A DNA stretch of 32,525 nucleotides from Colimorpha sp045639845 (GTDB lineage: Bacteria > Bacteroidota > Bacteroidia > Bacteroidales > P3): assembly GCA_045639845.1 (NCBI GenBank), contig JAZUDW010000023.1, positions 1 to 32,525 of the forward strand. The letters run 5' to 3'. This document shows positions 8,081 through 16,362 of this stretch, piece by piece. Each line of letters opens with the position of its first letter. Within the stretch, counting starts at the first letter, position 1. The position numbers and the translations under genes are program-made. The notes under the pieces are model-generated. The model was given only the letters and a program-made list of their open reading frames with translations, was not told the origin of the DNA and did no database searches.

Positions 8081-8756
8081 AGTACCATTGTAAGTGACAC
8101 TGGATGGTATCTCCAATGCACCCATCATGTCTGCTACAGAATTGTAGTATGGAGAACTGCTGTTTTGTGATGTAACACTCACCTCGCCTGATCCTGCATA
8201 GTTGAAATACAGTGTCTGGCCCGTAGGTGCTGCCGCACTGAAGTCGTATGCCCATACTGTTTGCAATAAGGACACCAACAATAGTAAAAGGGTAAAGATT
8301 TTTTTCATTTTATTGTTTATATCAATAATTATTATTTCCATATCTCTGTTGTCCCGATAACATGATTGTTCTTTGAAAAACATTAATTACCATTAATTGT
8401 ACATTAATTTTTCTTTAATATTTTAATCAAATGTTAGGCGCAAAGGACAAATGTTTTCATATTATACTTTTCGTTTGTTTCTACTAATAGCACCGAGGTC
8501 GAAGCGTCCTCCCGGCAGATTAATGGTGCTGGAAGGCGTGTCCGAGCATAGGCTTTGCAATTATTTCACTTTTTCTTCTTCAAGGTTTATCTCCATCCGT
8601 GCAATACAGACTCGTTACTGCCAAAAAATACAAAAACAACAAGAAAGTGGAGCCATCCATCCGAACCATTATTTCTTGTAGTAGGGTCTGGACTCCCTGT
8701 AAATTGAAAATAAGGTTAGTGAATTGCTCCACCGAACCGTATATTAATGCAACGTG

Positions 8757-8903
8757 CAAATATACAATACATTGGAGACTTACATTCCACCTATTATTCC
8801 TCAATTTACAATAATGAATGGTCCAGATTCACTACAACGGAGTATGGTACAAATGCGTCTTTCTCGGCCGTTCGTAATCTCTCCGAACGGCGTTGCAAAG
8901 ATA
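8757..8903 (-). promoter_or_regulatory. Two candidate -7 elements and a start-proximal hairpin in a gene-free stretch
   Basis: On the minus strand TATCTTTGC occurs at 8903-8895 and TATATTTG at 8764-8757, both matching TAnnTTTG. An 8-bp perfect hairpin (GCCGTTCG at 8867-8874 with CGAACGGC at 8884-8891) lies immediately downstream of the first. A transcript would start with this stem-loop. They could drive the broken surface-protein gene through a leader of about 450-590 nt, or a small RNA; the sequence does not decide. Confidence 0.4.
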
Positions 8904-9016
8904 CTACATTTTTCTTGATTGGGAGAAAAAATAGACTACACGGCTTGGCTAATCAAAACGAAAAACAAATGAAGTTGACGGTTGACAAAAAAAACGTGAC
9001 TCGGTACCGTTAAGAT

Positions 9017-9340
9017 ATTATTAATGAAAAATTAATGGTCGATTGATGATGATTAATGTTGTGCAGGATTCTTCTTCTGTGCCTTCGGCGAAACGCGAAT
9101 TTTCGTAAATGAACCGTGAATTTTCGAAAATTGTCCGATGCCGACGGCATCGTTGAAATATTATTAATGAAAAATTAATGACCGATTGATGATGATTAAT
9201 GTTATGCAGGCTTGTTCTTCTGTGCTTTCGGCGAAACGCCAACCGAGGTCGGTTGGCCAACGAGGAGCCAATCACCGTGAATGAACCGCGAACTGAGGTC
9301 GGCGACCAACGTGGAGCCAATTTTCGTGAATTGCTCAATG
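9017..9340. repeat. Tandem duplication (period 143 bp) plus dispersed-repeat cores
   Basis: The block ATTATTAATGAAAAATTAAT, GATTGATGATGATTAATGTT and CTTCGGCGAAACGC occurs from about 9017 and again from about 9160, 143 bp apart, with a few differences. Between and after the copies lie CCGTGAATTTTCGAAAATTG (9114-9133), a palindrome ATGCCGACGGCAT (9138-9150), and a 31-bp core (9290-9320, minus strand) shared with 3310-3340. The whole 8309-9525 stretch shows no credible gene before the tRNA. Confidence 0.75.
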
Positions 9341-9489
9341 CCGTCGGTGTCGTAAAGATAAGACATACTAAGAAGTAAGTAGGGTATTTGCTTGCATGCC
9401 TTACAGCATGGCTATGACTTCTCTGTTTCGCTATCGAGGCCCTCTAATGGGGTTCTTTCTTCAGCTGATAGGCAGGGTATAAAGAGATG

Positions 9490-9524
9490 AAAAAAAAAGA
9501 GACCTTGATTGAGGTCTCTTTTTT
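9490..9524 (-). terminator. Rho-independent terminator of the tRNA gene
   Basis: On the minus strand, directly after the tRNA, AGAGACC and GGTCTCT (9519-9513 and 9504-9498) form a 7-bp stem extended by A:T pairs, ending in a run of nine Ts. Confidence 0.85.
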
Positions 9525-9525
9525 G

Positions 9526-9598
9526 TGGCATTGCCAGGAATCGAACCGGCGACACGCAAATTTTCAGTCTGCTGCTCTACCAACTGAGCTACAACGCC
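9526..9598 (-). tRNA. tRNA-Phe (anticodon GAA) with irregular T stem
   Basis: The 73-nt cloverleaf reads from GGCGTTG (acceptor) through GCTC/GAGC (D stem) and GCAGA CTGAAAA TTTGC (anticodon arm, GAA at positions 34-36) to the T loop TTCGATT and CAATGCC. The encoded 3' end is A followed by CAA, so CCA must be added. The T stem GCCGG/CCTGG has two mismatches (49-65 G-G and 51-63 C-U), and G-U pairs sit in the acceptor and anticodon stems. All the deviations fall on the 3' strand of their stems. It may be a working gene of reduced stability or a decaying copy. A strong terminator follows and a -7 box lies 27 nt upstream. Confidence 0.85.
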
Positions 9599-9624
9599 AT
9601 CAATTTCTATCTTGAAATCGGTTG

Positions 9625-9632
9625 CAAAAGTA
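9625..9632 (-). promoter_or_regulatory. -7 promoter element of the tRNA-Phe gene
   Basis: The minus strand reads TACTTTTG, matching TAnnTTTG, 27 nt before the 5' end of the tRNA. The -33 region is weak. Confidence 0.5.
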
Positions 9633-9837
9633 CAACTATTTTTTGAATTACGAAAATATTTTTATTACTTTGTTCTGCCAATAATGTGTAAAAATCTATC
9701 TATTAGTTTTTTAAAAAATGATTTTTTCTTGTGTGATGTGCTGCTTGTTGATAGATAAAACTTCACTATGGATGGTGAAAATACAGATTTTCCGTAGTTT
9801 TTTTGCATCGTTTGTTGATGAAAGGAAGCTTGTATGC

Positions 9838-10845
9838 CTACAGGTTGTTCCATTCTTGCTGAAGGCGGTCGGGATGTATGGGTACAACACCTACCTGTTC
9901 GCAGACGATACCTCCTGCAAGGTTGGCGAGCTTGACCACGTCGGCAATGGGCAGCTGGGATCCGAGGGCGAGGGTGGCCACGCTGATCACGGTGTCGCCA
10001 GCTCCCGATACGTCGGCTATGCTGCGAAGCTGTGCCGGTATCAAGAGAGAGTAGGGGGTACCCGAACGGAAATCGCACACATAGACGCCTCGTTCAGAAA
10101 GGGTGATGAAAACGATAGCGATGTTTTGCTGCTGGTGGATAAGCAGAGCGGCATGGTCGAGATCGTGCTTCAGTGTTTCGGTGGTGCTATCGTCGATACT
10201 GATGTTGAGTCCTTCGCGTAGTTCTTTAAGGTTGGGTTTGAAGAGCGTTACATCGTGATAGTGTGAAAAGTTTTGGTGTTTGGGATCGACGGTGGTGATA
10301 ATGTTTCTGGAACGGGCCAGCGCTGTTACTTGGTCGATGATGCGCGGTGTGATGACTCCTTTGTCGTAGTCTTGAAAGATGATGGAACAGATGGGGAGGG
10401 TTTTGATGATACGTTGTATGCGGTCGAGGAGTGCATCTTCGTCGTTGGGGGAAAGGGGATGGGTGTCTTCTTCGTCAACGCGCACGATGTGCATCTTGTT
10501 GCCGATTACTCTTGATTTGACAGTGGTACGTCGCACATCGGAGGTGATGATGCCTCGTTTGTCCATATCGTTATGATACATGATTTCTTGGAAATCCTTG
10601 TTGTAATCGTCGTTGCCGAGCACGCTGCAGATAATGGGGTTGGCTCCCATGGCGCGGAGGTTGAGTGCCACATTGGCTGCACCGCCCAGTCGCTGTTCGC
10701 GCTGGGTTACGCTGACAATGGGTACAGGGGCTTCGGGTGAGATACGTGTTACCTGCCCCCACATATAGGCATCGATCATCACATCGCCTATGATGAGTAC
10801 ATTCTGTTGGGACAGAGAGTTGAAGAAGTTGTGGGTATTGGTCAT
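9838..10845 (-). CDS. hldA: D-glycero-beta-D-manno-heptose-7-phosphate kinase (PfkB family)
   Basis: Phosphorylates heptose 7-phosphate at C1 in the ADP-heptose route for lipopolysaccharide inner core. The 335 residues carry the two PfkB signatures: LGGAANVALNLRAMG at about 53-67 and DVSGAGDT at 278-285 with the catalytic base Asp284. The segment ISPEAPVPIV (residues 35-44) is typical of the RfaE/HldE kinase domain. The protein stops after the kinase domain, so the adenylyltransferase half found in E. coli HldE must be encoded elsewhere, as is common in Bacteroidota. It starts 41 bp after ansA and is probably co-transcribed with it, although no functional link between the two is known to me. 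A different PfkB sugar kinase specificity is possible but less likely given the ISPEAPVP motif. Confidence 0.88.
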   Translation of the reverse strand: MTNTHNFFNSLSQQNVLIIGDVMIDAYMWGQVTRISPEAPVPIVSVTQREQRLGGAANVALNLRAMGANPIICSVLGNDDYNKDFQEIMYHNDMDKRGIITSDVRRTTVKSRVIGNKMHIVRVDEEDTHPLSPNDEDALLDRIQRIIKTLPICSIIFQDYDKGVITPRIIDQVTALARSRNIITTVDPKHQNFSHYHDVTLFKPNLKELREGLNISIDDSTTETLKHDLDHAALLIHQQQNIAIVFITLSERGVYVCDFRSGTPYSLLIPAQLRSIADVSGAGDTVISVATLALGSQLPIADVVKLANLAGGIVCEQVGVVPIHPDRLQQEWNNL

Positions 10846-10886
10846 TTCAAATCAACATATTAACAGCTAAGGCGGCAGCTTTAGCC

Positions 10887-11933
10887 TTACTCGTCTCCTA
10901 AAAGGGTGATTTCTCCACGAAGGTCTTCGGCGAAGAGCTTGCGACGAAGTGCGGGCTGGTCGGGATAGTTGCCAAGCAGGTACATCATCTTGGTGACGGC
11001 TGCTTCGATGGTGATATCATGTCCACCGATAACACCTATGCGGTCGAGGTCGCAGCTTGCGGCATATTGCTTGAGCTTCACTGCGCCAGACTTGCACTGG
11101 GTGACATCGAGAATGGTGATGCCTCGCTGAATGCCTTCCTCCAGAGTGTCAATGAACCATTTCTCTGTTGGGGCGTTGCCCGATCCGTATGTCTCGACAA
11201 TGAGACCTTGCAAACCTGGAGTGCGGACGATGGATTGTACAATGGCAGGCGTGATGCCGGGGAAGAGCTTCAAAACAGCTATACGGCTATCGAATTGTTT
11301 GCGTACTATTAACTTTTGATCGGGTGATGGGATGGGGAGCAACAGATGCTGTTTGAACTCAAAGTTGATGCCCACTTTGGCTAAGGAGGGTAGATTGTAG
11401 GAGCTGAAAGCGTCGAATTGATCGGCGCTGACTTTAGTGCTTCGGTTGCCTCGCAAAAGTCGTGATTGGAAGTAGATGCATACTTCGGGTACTAGCACTT
11501 TGCGACCGGCGGCTATCTCTAAGGCACAAACGATATTGTCTCTGCCATCTGAACGCAACGTCCCTAACGGCAGCTGCGATCCGGTGAGAACAATAGGCTT
11601 TGCCAGATTCTCGAACATGAAACTAAGGGCTGATGCTGTATAAGCCATGGTGTCTGTTCCATGGAGGATCACGAAGCCGTCGTAGTTATGATACTGGCTT
11701 TCTATGACGTTGGCTATGTCGACCCAGAAGGAGGGTGTCATATTGGAGGAGTCTATGATGTTGTCGAGCTGCACGGAGTCGATGGTGTAATCTACTCGAT
11801 GAAGTATGGGTATAACATCATAGATGCGTTCCATAGCAAAGGGGTGCAATGATCCGTTTTCGTCCTGAACCATTCCAATGGTTCCTCCGGTATATACAAC
11901 CAGTATTTTATTCTTTTTTTCTTGGTATCCCAT
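10887..11933 (-). CDS. ansA: L-asparaginase type I, cytoplasmic
   Basis: Hydrolyses L-asparagine to aspartate and ammonia. The 348 residues start MGYQEKKNKILVVYTGGTIG without a signal peptide. The two family signatures are present: TGGTIG at 15-20 with the first catalytic Thr (Thr18 or its neighbour Thr15) and HGTDTM at 91-96 with the second Thr-Asp pair. The conserved segment PIVLTGSQLPLGTLRSDGRDN follows in two parts and also fits the type I (cytoplasmic) branch. A strong -7 box lies about 60 nt upstream; hldA follows after 41 bp, so the two probably form one transcript. In an amino-acid fermenter it would feed asparagine into aspartate catabolism, which is inference. Confidence 0.92.
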   Translation of the reverse strand: MGYQEKKNKILVVYTGGTIGMVQDENGSLHPFAMERIYDVIPILHRVDYTIDSVQLDNIIDSSNMTPSFWVDIANVIESQYHNYDGFVILHGTDTMAYTASALSFMFENLAKPIVLTGSQLPLGTLRSDGRDNIVCALEIAAGRKVLVPEVCIYFQSRLLRGNRSTKVSADQFDAFSSYNLPSLAKVGINFEFKQHLLLPIPSPDQKLIVRKQFDSRIAVLKLFPGITPAIVQSIVRTPGLQGLIVETYGSGNAPTEKWFIDTLEEGIQRGITILDVTQCKSGAVKLKQYAASCDLDRIGVIGGHDITIEAAVTKMMYLLGNYPDQPALRRKLFAEDLRGEITLLGDE

Positions 11934-11990
11934 TTATATGCAGTTTGATAAATAGTTTTAGCGTATTGGTGTTCTTCCCTTATCGCTGAT

Positions 11991-11999
11991 GCAAAGATA
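11991..11999 (-). promoter_or_regulatory. -7 promoter element of ansA-hldA
   Basis: The minus strand reads TATCTTTGC, a perfect TAnnTTTG, 58 nt before the ansA start. No clear -33 TTTG is seen at the usual 19-nt spacing. Confidence 0.65.
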
Positions 12000-12060
12000 C
12001 AAAAAAATACTAAAGGATAACTAAAAATTGTTGTTTCTTGTTAGTAATCAGTGAGACTAA

Positions 12061-12243
12061 AATGCCGCTTTAGCTGTTTGTTTATTTGTTGAATTGAATA
12101 AAGTGATTAGAATTATTGTTGAATTGTTGATTTGTTGAATTGTTAGCTCCACTTGGCTCCAGTTCGGTAAGTGGAGCTAACAAATAGACAGCGACAGCCT
12201 CACGCATTACTAAAAATTAACAACTAAATAGCGACAGCCTCTG
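12061..12243. repeat. Structured dispersed repeat element, copy C
   Basis: Three ordered blocks are shared with a copy at 23.1 kb in the opposite orientation: ATTAGAATTATTGTTGAATT (start of a perfect 25-bp match at 12106-12130), GTTAGCTCCACTT (12142-12154) and ACAGCGACAGCCTCAC (12188-12203). Here the middle block is paired with AAGTGGAGCTAAC at 12169-12181, a perfect 13-bp inverted repeat with a 14-nt loop. GCGACAGCCT recurs at 12231-12240, next to the cinA stop codon. No gene is seen in this gap. Confidence 0.75.
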
Positions 12244-13527
12244 TTACTGTCTATCTTGTTTCACTATTTTGATGAGCAGTGAGAACAGTGCGTTTGTGGT
12301 TCGCTCAATTGTTCGTTGTCGGTCGTCCCCCAGTTGGAGTAGCTTGGTGGTTGTGCCTTGGGGGCTGGCTACTGCTATCCATACGGTTCCTACGGGCTTT
12401 GTTGGAGTGCCTCCATCAGGACCAGCGATACCTGTTGTGGCAACAGCGTAATTGGTATGGAACTGTTTTCGAGCACCTTCGGCCATCTGTATGACGGTGG
12501 GTTCGCTTACAGCTCCATGTTCGACTAGTGTGTTGTGATCTACACCCAGCATGTGTTCTTTGGCTTCATTGCTGTAGGATACTACAGACCCCATGAAATA
12601 GCTTGATGCCCCAGGTAGTGCTGTGAGCCGGGAACTAAGGAATCCTCCTGTACAGCTCTCTGCTGCAGAGAGTGTAATTTGGTTCGAGGTGAAGATGGTT
12701 GCTACAATCTCGGGAATGGATTCGAGATCAACGCCAACAATGTATTGTTTTGCTATGGGATATAGTCCCTGTAGGGCATGGTCGATATCGTTTCGAAGTG
12801 TCTCTTCGTTATCTCCCCGGGCGGTCAGCCTCAATTTTACCATTCCTGCTTGGGGCAGATAGGCCAGACGTATATGTCTGGGTAGTGATAGTTCCCATGG
12901 CTCGATAAGATCGGATAGAAACGACTCGCCGATACCTTGTATTATTATATTCTTACTCAGTATGTGTGATGTGTGGAAGTGTTGCTGCAGGCGTCTTACT
13001 ATCTCGTTGTCCATCAACCATTCCATCTCATGGGGTACCCCTGGCATGCTAATCAGTACTTTGGGCTGGTTGGAGGGGCTACCAATGGCTGGTGCGATAG
13101 ATCTTTCGTCGAACCACATGCACGGTGCTGTTCCTACTAGATTGTTGATCATTGTGCAACACTGCGGAACTGACGCTTGAAGTCTATTGATAGGCGTGAG
13201 TTCGTAGCCTCGGGCCTTAAAGATTCTGCTCACGTTGTCTAATGCCTCCTTATTCTCTTTGAGAGGAGAACCGAAGATCTCGGCAATGGTATGCTTGGTG
13301 ATATCATCTTTCGTCGGTCCAAGACCACCTGTGACCAGCACGGTATCTGAGTCATGTAACTCTTTAATGATTGTCTCTCGGATAGCGTTGCTATCGTCTG
13401 AGATTGTTACTACACGACGAACATCCATGCCTGCCCTAATGAGTCTTTGGGACATAGAGGTGGCGTTGGTGTTGACAACCTGGCCAATAAGGAGTTCATC
13501 ACCAATATTTATTATTGAAACATTCAT
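12244..13527 (-). CDS. cinA: CinA: ADP-ribose/NMN-type pyrophosphatase fused to nicotinamide-nucleotide amidohydrolase
   Basis: Full-length two-domain CinA of 427 residues. The N-terminal molybdopterin-binding-like (COG1058) domain begins MNVSIINIGDELLIGQVVNT and carries TGGLGPTKDD at about 66-75. The C-terminal PncC deamidase domain starts near LSAAESCTGGFLSSRL and contains TTGIAGPDGGTPTKPVGTVW. The deamidase converts nicotinamide mononucleotide to nicotinate mononucleotide and so recycles pyridine nucleotides; the name refers to competence-linked expression in other bacteria. Bacteroidota commonly have this fused form. It lies 95 bp after an outer-membrane protein gene and is followed by a dispersed repeat instead of a neighbour in the same operon. 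Confidence 0.93.
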   Translation of the reverse strand: MNVSIINIGDELLIGQVVNTNATSMSQRLIRAGMDVRRVVTISDDSNAIRETIIKELHDSDTVLVTGGLGPTKDDITKHTIAEIFGSPLKENKEALDNVSRIFKARGYELTPINRLQASVPQCCTMINNLVGTAPCMWFDERSIAPAIGSPSNQPKVLISMPGVPHEMEWLMDNEIVRRLQQHFHTSHILSKNIIIQGIGESFLSDLIEPWELSLPRHIRLAYLPQAGMVKLRLTARGDNEETLRNDIDHALQGLYPIAKQYIVGVDLESIPEIVATIFTSNQITLSAAESCTGGFLSSRLTALPGASSYFMGSVVSYSNEAKEHMLGVDHNTLVEHGAVSEPTVIQMAEGARKQFHTNYAVATTGIAGPDGGTPTKPVGTVWIAVASPQGTTTKLLQLGDDRQRTIERTTNALFSLLIKIVKQDRQ

Positions 13528-13622
13528 AAAAGTAAAGTTTATGTACTATGGGGGGGCAGACTGGTTCGTGTTGGGATACCACTGGCTTTAATCAATACGA
13601 AGATGATGTGATTGTTTTGTTG

Positions 13623-14786
13623 TTACCACCATGTTGCATTACGTGTATCGCGACAGGTGCTGGTACCAATATTATATACATAACCGACGCCAATAGTTGC
13701 TAATCCTACGGTATAGAAACTTTGGCTCTGTGAAACATGAGCGAAACGTGGTGGTACTACTCCATATCTAATATCGATATAAAGATCAGAATGGTGTCCA
13801 ACGGTGTATCGGGAATATAGTCCTCCTACAAAAGCAATCTGTATATTATCTATGTCAATCTGACTGACGAATAGTCCTGGACCAACATAAGGATATACAG
13901 AGAACTTGGGTGCGCGGCTTTCTTGCAGGAAGAAGTTGACTGCATTTACCATTATGTCGGCATGTAAATTGAAGAAGGCTACTGCTTCATTTTCATTGCG
14001 GACTTGAAGTCCGGACCATTGAAAGCGTGTGGCCCACACACTTGACAGATTTTTACCTAACCCAAATTCAATACAAGGTGCTATATATTGAAGCCGTTCC
14101 TTTAATGCTCCTACACCACGATACTGCATTGAATTGATGCCTGTAGATACAGAGAAGTACCAGTCGTTGGACGGGGATACGGATTCGCCTCGTTGGAAGC
14201 GGTAGGGGTTGTCAACGAAACGGTAGGCCAATCCTACATTAAGTGTAGGTATTAATGAAAGTTTATTGCAATTATCGAATGCTGGCGGCAGTACGTAGTT
14301 TTGTTCTTCCAAATATAAGTAAAACCCATAATCCAACATATATTGATACTGCAGGCCAAATGTGCTTGCAAAATCATTGTCCGAACCAGAGCGGTCGTAA
14401 CGACATACGGCTAAAGAGAAGCCTGCAAATCCATCAAGATTATGTTTCCTGTTGGGATTGTTGCCTAGAAATGTATTCGTGATACTCCACACATAATCTA
14501 CATGGGCAAAATAGTAGTCTGCAGGATTATTGTTGAATTGGAATCTCTCTCGCTGAAGCTGTGCCCTGAGACCCATATCTCGGAGCAGACCCTTGGTTAT
14601 CGTCAGTTGGAAGTCTTTGCCTTGATTTGCAAAAAGAGATGTGGATTGATGCTTGTAATAATCAAGACCAACGCCCAACGATACAGACAGATTGTCCAGC
14701 AACGACGATTGTGCTGAGACTCTGCTACCCGTAAGCGAAGAAGATAGCAAGAGCACTGTAAATATGAGTAATCGTCGAAGCTTCAT
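13623..14786 (-). CDS. Outer-membrane beta-barrel protein of unknown function
   Basis: The 387 residues start with a signal peptide, MKLRRLLIFTVLLLSSSLTG, cleaved around SRVSAQ (Gln26). The rest alternates amphipathic strands with Gly/Asn/Asp turns, for example VSLGVGLDYY, LSLIPTLNVGLAYRFVD and FYTVGLATIGVGYVYNIG, as in outer-membrane barrels; I estimate 14 or more strands. No enzymatic motif is visible. It ends in TCRDTRNATWW rather than the classical terminal aromatic strand, so the last strand may be the GVGYVYNIG segment with a short tail. The two Trp at the extreme end are unusual. Upstream lies tig in the same orientation, but a strong terminator separates them, so it has its own promoter, which I could not identify. 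Confidence 0.75.
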   Translation of the reverse strand: MKLRRLLIFTVLLLSSSLTGSRVSAQSSLLDNLSVSLGVGLDYYKHQSTSLFANQGKDFQLTITKGLLRDMGLRAQLQRERFQFNNNPADYYFAHVDYVWSITNTFLGNNPNRKHNLDGFAGFSLAVCRYDRSGSDNDFASTFGLQYQYMLDYGFYLYLEEQNYVLPPAFDNCNKLSLIPTLNVGLAYRFVDNPYRFQRGESVSPSNDWYFSVSTGINSMQYRGVGALKERLQYIAPCIEFGLGKNLSSVWATRFQWSGLQVRNENEAVAFFNLHADIMVNAVNFFLQESRAPKFSVYPYVGPGLFVSQIDIDNIQIAFVGGLYSRYTVGHHSDLYIDIRYGVVPPRFAHVSQSQSFYTVGLATIGVGYVYNIGTSTCRDTRNATWW

Positions 14787-14835
14787 AGACAGTTACGTTT
14801 GTTTTTTAGTTCAAGAGTATGATTATAAATTGACA

Positions 14836-14878
14836 AAAGACATCTGCCGTTTACAAAGGTAAACGAGCAGATGTCTTA
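14836..14878 (-). terminator. Long-stem terminator of tig
   Basis: A near-perfect stem of about 18 bp pairs AAGACATCTGC and CGTTTAC with their complements, with a 4-nt loop and a single bulged base. On the minus strand it is followed by TTTTG. It lies about 30 bp past the tig stop codon. Confidence 0.8.
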
Positions 14879-14909
14879 TTATGTGATCTATAAAAGTCGT
14901 CGAAAAAGA

Positions 14910-16256
14910 TTATTTCATCTTCTCAGCGAAGTCCTTTACAGATACTTTTTCTGCTTCGGGTTTCAGCTGCTCGTTGAGAAGGTTGAAGATGTTCTTGGAG
15001 TAGAGACGGTCAACGATCTGTGAGGTGTTCTGACGATCTTTGGCAATGGTGCGAGCCGACTGCTCAAGCGATTCTTCATTATCTTCGCCTTCGTTAGCAG
15101 GAGTGTTGCGACGGAGAATGTCTTTAATCTCAGCTACAACTTGATCCTCGGAGGGTTCGAGTTTCTTAATCTTATCGAGTTCTCCTTCGATAAGTTCCCA
15201 CTTGATAGAGGGGAGATATTTCTCTGCCCAATCAGCCTCAATTTGTTCGGCAGTGAGGTTGTTGTCGTTGCCGGAACGGAGGAACCAACGTTTGAGGAAT
15301 GTCTCAGGTACGGGAGCGTCGAATGCATCGATGAGCTGTTGACGTACGGCGCTTACATACTGCCATTCACCCTGCTCGTTGTAGCTCTCTTCCATCTGAC
15401 GGGTGATCGATTTCTTGAAAGCTGCTGCGTCTTTGATTTCTTCGCCGGGGAAAGCCATCTGGAAGAGTTCTTCATTGATCTCATGAGGAGTGATGTGGGA
15501 GATACCAGAGATGGTCATCTCAACATCAGCTTTGAATTTCTTAGCCTGAGCGCTCTCCATACGGAAAGTCTGTTCGAGATCGGCGGCAGAGAATACTTTG
15601 GAAGGAGTGAAGACAACCTTATCTTGAGCTTTCTTTCCAACAAAGATATTGCGAGCATCGTCGTCTTTCAGGTTAGCAAGCTCGAAGTTTACGAAAGCGG
15701 AAACACCACCTTCTGCTACTTTGCCTTCTTTGTCGAGTTCTTCTGCCTTACCATAAATCATAGAATCGGCAGCTACCACTTCGGGGGTCTCGAATTTGCC
15801 AAAACGATTAGCGATGTTGGTAACCTGTTTCTCTGCCTCTTTGGGGGTTACTTTTACTTGATAGAGAGGTGCGTTTACTTTATCCCAGTGGAGTTCCACT
15901 TTGGGACGGAGAGCGGTAAGGAAATAGAAAGTGAAATCTTTCTGGCTGGCGAAATCTACATCACCAGTTTTCTCATCATCAGCAAGAGGAGTGCCGAGAA
16001 TCTCAAGTTTCTCGTCGTCGATATATTTAAAAAGCGATTCGCTCATGATGGCTTGTACTTCGTCGGCCATCACAGCGGGTTTGTACATTCTCTGGATAAG
16101 ACCCATTGGTGCCATTCCTTTGCGGAAACCAGGAACGGAAGCTTGCTTCTGGTATTTCTTAAGTTGTTTGTTTACGCGTTCAGCATAGTCGTTTTCGACC
16201 ACTTCAATCTTAATCTGGAGGTCCAAATCGCCTAAATTTTCTCTAGTGATATTCAT
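14910..16256 (-). CDS. tig: Trigger factor, ribosome-bound chaperone
   Basis: Binds nascent chains at the ribosome exit tunnel and assists early folding in the cytoplasm. The 448 residues begin MNITRENLGDLDLQIKIEV. The ribosome-docking signature GFRKGMAP is at 43-50 (general form GFRxGxxP). A middle region with weak PPIase similarity follows (about 150-250), and the C-terminal helical arms end in KDFAEKMK. Length and divergence are normal for Bacteroidota trigger factors. A promoter with both elements lies about 55 nt upstream and a strong terminator follows, so it is probably monocistronic. No usual clpP/clpX neighbours are present. Confidence 0.95.
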   Translation of the reverse strand: MNITRENLGDLDLQIKIEVVENDYAERVNKQLKKYQKQASVPGFRKGMAPMGLIQRMYKPAVMADEVQAIMSESLFKYIDDEKLEILGTPLADDEKTGDVDFASQKDFTFYFLTALRPKVELHWDKVNAPLYQVKVTPKEAEKQVTNIANRFGKFETPEVVAADSMIYGKAEELDKEGKVAEGGVSAFVNFELANLKDDDARNIFVGKKAQDKVVFTPSKVFSAADLEQTFRMESAQAKKFKADVEMTISGISHITPHEINEELFQMAFPGEEIKDAAAFKKSITRQMEESYNEQGEWQYVSAVRQQLIDAFDAPVPETFLKRWFLRSGNDNNLTAEQIEADWAEKYLPSIKWELIEGELDKIKKLEPSEDQVVAEIKDILRRNTPANEGEDNEESLEQSARTIAKDRQNTSQIVDRLYSKNIFNLLNEQLKPEAEKVSVKDFAEKMK

Positions 16257-16308
16257 CTTTTGAACTTATTTTATTGATATATAATATTATCTAATTATTA
16301 AAGCAAAT

Positions 16309-16339
16309 GCAAAGATACGAAAAAAAAGTATTCGATCAA
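16309..16339 (-). promoter_or_regulatory. Promoter of tig
   Basis: On the minus strand TATCTTTGC (16317-16309) is preceded by TTG (16339-16337) with a 19-nt spacer, matching the Bacteroidota consensus. The transcript would have a leader of about 45 nt. Confidence 0.75.
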
Positions 16340-16362
16340 TTTTTTTTACTATTGGCCGTATT

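Larger units (their letters stand above)
6182..8308 (-). pseudogene. BspA-like LRR surface protein with T9SS sorting domain, broken by one in-frame amber codon
   Basis: From the ATG at 8308-8306 (MKKIFTLLLLLVSLLQTVWA signal peptide) the frame stays open to 7435, where a TAG at 7433-7435 follows CSDSN. The same frame then runs on without another stop for 417 codons to 6182. The start matches its intact paralogue at 31427 (both continue AYDFS). The first part (291 residues) holds seven 23-residue LRRs of the type SLTSVSIPNSVTSIG. The part after the stop begins VNVLPDSEEHGTVSGAGTY, the start of an InlB-type repeat. Then follow another InlB-type repeat, a stalk of DTTYVDV and HDTTIV units, a third InlB-type repeat and a T9SS type A sorting domain ending GNYPAQKVVVIE. 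Without readthrough the product loses its sorting domain and would stay periplasmic. Since kamE in this window ends in TAG, codon reassignment is unlikely. Confidence 0.85.

Noticed and set aside
9021..9338. 105-residue open frame on the minus strand
   Set aside because: It lies over the tandem duplication; the duplicated DNA gives a repeated peptide (HRRTSLHNINHHQ and similar) with no known fold or signal, and the frame follows the repeat, not a gene.
15141..16235. 364-residue open frame on plus, antisense to tig
   Set aside because: It mirrors the trigger factor codons over its full length; tig has motifs, a promoter and a terminator, this frame has none.
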